A model generated the notes under the pieces. It was given only the letters and a program-made list of their open reading frames with translations. It searched no databases and was not told where the DNA came from. This document shows, piece by piece, positions 22,936 through 25,164 of a DNA stretch of 25,164 bases; the first letter of the stretch is position 1, and each line of letters starts with the position of its first letter. Source of the stretch: an uncultured Alphaproteobacteria bacterium (GTDB lineage: Bacteria > Pseudomonadota > Alphaproteobacteria > Paracaedibacterales > CAIULA01); contig CAIVFQ010000199.1 in NCBI GenBank assembly GCA_903905285.1, forward strand, positions 1 through 25,164, given 5' to 3'. The translations under genes were made by a program, and so were the position numbers.

Positions 22936-23271
22936 ATGACCATTAATTATGGTGATTTTGAAAAAGTTGACCTACGGTCAGGCACCGTTGTTAAAGTTGA
23001 AGAATTCGCGCGTGCTAAAAAGCCCGCCTATAAAGTATGGGCTGATTTCGGGCCAGAGATTGGCATTCTTCAAACCAGTGCCCAAGTGACTGTTCACTAT
23101 ACCCTCGAATCATTAATGGGCCGATCGATTGTCGGCTGTGTGAATTTAGGCGAAAAAAATATCGCCGGTTTTCCCTCTCAATTTCTTTTGGTTGGCTTTG
23201 CCGATGATAACGGCGCCATCTGTTTAGTAACCGTTGATCCAAAGGCCCCCAATGGACGGAAACTGTGCTGA
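22936..23271 (+). CDS. csaA: CsaA-type tRNA-binding/chaperone protein
   Basis: CsaA is a small dimeric OB-fold protein of the Trbp111 family, described as an export-related chaperone in Bacillus and as tRNA-binding by homology. The 111 residues match in order: DFEKVDLRSGTVVKVEEF, ARAKKPAYKVWADFG, IGILQTSAQVTVHYTLESL, GRSIVGCVNLGEKNIAGFPS and VTVDPKAPNGRKLC. The whole protein is the OB domain. AAGG precedes the ATG by about nine bases. The last seven bases overlap the start of the exported lipase gene. Since metG in this genome lacks its own OB domain, a helper role in tRNA handling is possible but not shown. Confidence 0.93.
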   Translation: MTINYGDFEKVDLRSGTVVKVEEFARAKKPAYKVWADFGPEIGILQTSAQVTVHYTLESLMGRSIVGCVNLGEKNIAGFPSQFLLVGFADDNGAICLVTVDPKAPNGRKLC

Positions 23272-24347
23272 AATACATAATCTTTTTTTGTCTGTTCACA
23301 CTTGCAAAAGTCTGTGCTTCAACTGTAACCCTGCCCCCTCCCACGGGCGTTTATGGCTGCGGGACTTTGGCCTTTGAATTAACAGATACGTCACGACAAA
23401 TGCTGCGGGATTCAATCCCCCGGCGGTGGATGGTACAGGCGTTCTACCCAACCGAAAAGCACAGCCAAACTTTCCCCTATATGCCCGAGACTCTTGATAA
23501 AGGAATGGTAAGAGGCACCCAAGTCCTTGCCCATTCCAAACCCAAGGCAAAATTGCTTGAGGAGAAAACCTTTCCCGTGGTCATTTTTACGCCAGGCCTG
23601 GGCCATGGCCGTCAGGATTACACCATTTTGTGTGAAGAGATTGCCTCTCATGGGTATGTGGTTTTAAGTCTTGATCAACCTTACGTTTCAAACTTTGTTA
23701 AATTCCCCGACGGCGCAAAGATTGTTCTGACATTCAGGGATGTCTGGAAAGTCCCCCGTGATCGCGATTATCGTTACAAGTATTATGACGAGGCAATGGA
23801 TGCAGCTATCACTGATATTCGATACATGCTTGACCATTTGCCTGCAATAAGCACCCAGTATTTTAAGGGACTTCTCAACACCACACACATCACTTTAATG
23901 GGACACAGCTTTGGTGGTAATGTGGCTCACACTCTGGGCTTTGAAGACCCACGCGTTAAAGCGGTTGTCGATATTGATTCGAAAATTACAGAGCGTAAGA
24001 TTTATGGTCGCCTTGGCGTCCCCCCTAATACTCAAGAGAAGCCTGTGCTTTTCATACGCGGCATGATGCAATATCAAGAAGACGTCGGCGATCAATTGAT
24101 CAACATTCAAAATGCCGAGATTTGGGCACCCCATGTGGAGCACAGCGCCTTTTCTGATGATGCCTTTCTTGTCAGACATATCCCAACCCTGGCAAATGCC
24201 GGATTCGTTTATGTGTTGTGGAATTGGCTAACGAAAGATGGCCCCTGTTTTAATGCTGTAGATTATAATCTTGGCGAAAAAAAGGTCAGTGAATGGTTTG
24301 GCGACTATAAAAGCCAAATCGCTGAATGGTTAAGAAAGCATGCCTAA
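23265..24347 (+). CDS. Exported alpha/beta hydrolase, platelet-activating factor acetylhydrolase-like
   Basis: The 360-residue protein starts at GTG 23265, overlapping csaA by seven bases. A Sec signal peptide of about 18 residues (KYIIFFCLFTLAKVCA) is followed by an alpha/beta-hydrolase of the PAF-AH/plasma lipase type: TFPVVIFTPGLGHGRQDYT (about 102-120) for the oxyanion region, GHSFGG at 213-218 with nucleophile Ser215, the acid probably Asp236 or Asp238 (VVDIDSK), and His293 in HVEHSAFSDDAF, whose HxxFxD shape is typical. The family hydrolyses short or oxidised acyl chains from phospholipids. Being exported, it may act on lipids in the periplasm or the host. A distinct charged linker (KVPRDRDYRYKYYDEAMD) lies at about 162-179. 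Substrate unknown. Confidence 0.85.
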   Translation: MLKYIIFFCLFTLAKVCASTVTLPPPTGVYGCGTLAFELTDTSRQMLRDSIPRRWMVQAFYPTEKHSQTFPYMPETLDKGMVRGTQVLAHSKPKAKLLEEKTFPVVIFTPGLGHGRQDYTILCEEIASHGYVVLSLDQPYVSNFVKFPDGAKIVLTFRDVWKVPRDRDYRYKYYDEAMDAAITDIRYMLDHLPAISTQYFKGLLNTTHITLMGHSFGGNVAHTLGFEDPRVKAVVDIDSKITERKIYGRLGVPPNTQEKPVLFIRGMMQYQEDVGDQLINIQNAEIWAPHVEHSAFSDDAFLVRHIPTLANAGFVYVLWNWLTKDGPCFNAVDYNLGEKKVSEWFGDYKSQIAEWLRKHA

Positions 24348-24379
24348 AAAGTATTTCTTTTTTAACGACTTAAATAATA

Positions 24380-24385
24380 TTGACA
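24380..24385 (+). promoter_or_regulatory. Candidate -35 box of the first small exported protein gene
   Basis: A perfect TTGACA lies 58 bases before ATG 24438. The expected -10 position (24402-24408) has only TTAAAC/TAAACG, a weak match, so the pair is uncertain. The call is strengthened by the next gene, which has the same TTGACA at nearly the same distance (56 bases) from its start. Confidence 0.35.
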
Positions 24386-24437
24386 AACACAAAAGACAAA
24401 TTTAAACGTATTAAAAATACATTATATTGTCAAATTT

Positions 24438-24818
24438 ATGCGTAAAATTTTAGAATACTTGTTGGTGACTTTTGTTTCCCTTAATACAGCCTATGCTTCT
24501 GGTGATGATGAAGAAGGACGTAATCCCGATTTTTTCGAACATAAGGGGAGAAGATATTGCTCTCTGAGCTACCGTGTCAAACAGATGCTCAAAGAAGAAG
24601 ACCGAACTCCAGACGACTCACAACAACCGTATCATGTTCAGGCTTGCAGCATAAGAAAAGACACAGAAGAGGTTGAAGGCGTCATCAACCCTGACAAATT
24701 ACCCGAACGTCTCCTGCTATTTTATAATTCAAGCTTAAGGCTTGCTAAAGAAATGGGGTTACTCCATAAGAGAACGCTAACCTATCGAGTCATATCGCTG
24801 CTTCTTTCCCGAAGATAG
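24438..24818 (+). CDS. Small exported protein of unknown function
   Basis: I do not recognise this 126-residue protein. Residues 1-20 form a Sec signal peptide (MRKILEYLLVTFVSL, cleavage after AYA) that is very like the leader of the next gene. The mature part begins with an acidic SGDDEEGRN and has two cysteines (RYCSLSY, QACSIRK) that could form a disulfide, a middle KDTEEVEGVINPDKLPERLL, and a C-terminal basic helix (RTLTYRVISLLLSRR). It has no clear ribosome-binding site; the bases before ATG are AT-rich. The gene stands between the lipase gene and the cut-off gene at 24915, in the same direction, with 90-base gaps, so each may have its own promoter. Confidence 0.7.
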   Translation: MRKILEYLLVTFVSLNTAYASGDDEEGRNPDFFEHKGRRYCSLSYRVKQMLKEEDRTPDDSQQPYHVQACSIRKDTEEVEGVINPDKLPERLLLFYNSSLRLAKEMGLLHKRTLTYRVISLLLSRR

Positions 24819-24858
24819 ACTGCCATTGAATCTTTCCTGAACCCTGTTTTCAACACTC

Positions 24859-24886
24859 TTGACAGAAACATAATGAAAATTATATG
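24859..24886 (+). promoter_or_regulatory. Candidate promoter of the right-edge exported protein gene
   Basis: TTGACA at 24859-24864 and TATATG at 24881-24886 are separated by 16 bases; the -35 is perfect and the -10 matches TATA. The start of the gene at 24915 would then have a leader of about 20 bases carrying AGGGA at 24903-24907. Confidence 0.5.
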
Positions 24887-24914
24887 TCTTAAAGAAAACA
24901 ACAGGGAAATGATT

Positions 24915-25164
24915 ATGCATAAAACTTTAAAATACTTATTGATAACTTGCGTCATTCTTGGCGCCCCAGCATATGCCATGGATGGTGAGAGAATCCTGGA
25001 TGCATCAGGATTGCCTATATCCAGTTTGACAGCCCAATGGTTTGGAACTGCAGCAAACTATGTACGTGTTTCAGATCTTGATCCTTTTCTTTTAGAGAGA
25101 GAGCAAGCGATAAGGCGACAACAGGTACAAGCTCAAAGAGAACTAGCAGAAGCAAATGCAGCAA
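24915..25164 (+). CDS. Exported protein of unknown function, cut by the right edge
   Basis: The frame from ATG 24915 stays open to the window end (83 codons visible). AGGGA at 24903-24907 is seven bases before this ATG; an in-frame ATG at 24909 is too close to it. Residues 1-21 form a signal peptide (MHKTLKYLLITCVILGAPA, cleaved after YA), closely similar to the leader of the gene at 24438. The mature part has DASGLPISSLTAQWFGTAAN and then, from about residue 60, becomes a Gln/Arg/Glu/Ala-rich helix (LEREQAIRRQQVQAQRELAE) that continues past the edge and suggests a coiled coil. No family recognised. It may resemble the other exported coiled-coil protein at 15823 in kind, though not in sequence. 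Confidence 0.7.
   Translation, partial: MHKTLKYLLITCVILGAPAYAMDGERILDASGLPISSLTAQWFGTAANYVRVSDLDPFLLEREQAIRRQQVQAQRELAEANAA

Noticed and set aside
1..25164. tRNA genes, CRISPR arrays, insertion sequences, toxin-antitoxin pairs and prophage genes
   Set aside because: I looked for GTTCGA-type T-arms, spaced identical repeats, transposase motifs and terminal inverted repeats on both strands and found nothing convincing.

Overview
The window reads as a chromosomal segment of an alphaproteobacterium, probably from a host-associated or intracellular lineage of the Holosporales/Rickettsiales type. Supporting signs are a Usg-family protein, a ChpT-like histidine phosphotransferase, an LpxI/LpxB lipid A pair, a pyruvate dehydrogenase E1-beta without the N-terminal lipoyl domain that many free-living alphaproteobacteria have, moderate-to-low GC with T- and A-rich intergenic DNA, and many short or medium exported proteins that I cannot assign to a family. 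The lineage is an inference; no rRNA gene is present to test it.

Layout. Positions 1-4303 are on the minus strand: the start of an unidentified gene cut by the left edge, then pdhC, pdhB and pdhA (pyruvate dehydrogenase E2, E1-beta, E1-alpha), with tatD upstream of them. From 4418 to 8525 there is a tight plus-strand operon for cell-surface glycan: a GDP-mannose 3,5-epimerase-like enzyme, an FkbM-type methyltransferase, an ABC-2 permease with its ATPase (Wzm/Wzt type), and a Nudix hydrolase. Next come an exported orphan protein ending in a CaaX-like tail (8618-9301), rlmN, and lpxI-lpxB. A strong nested hairpin follows lpxB.

From 12839 to 17147 the region is mixed: a leftward exported lytic transglycosylase, a Lys/Ala-rich exported protein whose signal peptide is broken by one missing T, a leftward chpT-gmhA-usg group, an exported coiled-coil protein, and a leftward glycine-rich RRM RNA-binding protein. 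The last two converge on a bidirectional terminator. From 17323 to 21709 a housekeeping operon carries holB, a GNAT acetyltransferase, metG, trmL and hemF.

The right end is accessory in character: a leftward exported Tyr/Gly/Gln-rich protein split by a frameshift and with codon use unlike its neighbours, csaA overlapping an exported PAF-acetylhydrolase-like lipase, and two small exported proteins with matching leaders and promoter spacing, the second cut by the right edge.

Functionally, pdhABC feeds acetyl-CoA; lpxI, lpxB, gmhA and the 4418-8525 operon build lipopolysaccharide or another surface glycan; rlmN, trmL, metG and csaA serve translation; hemF makes haem aerobically. I see no tRNA, rRNA, CRISPR array, insertion sequence or phage gene. 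The most interesting candidates are the CaaX-tailed exported protein, the two genes with single-base frameshifts, and the matched-leader secreted pair at the right edge.
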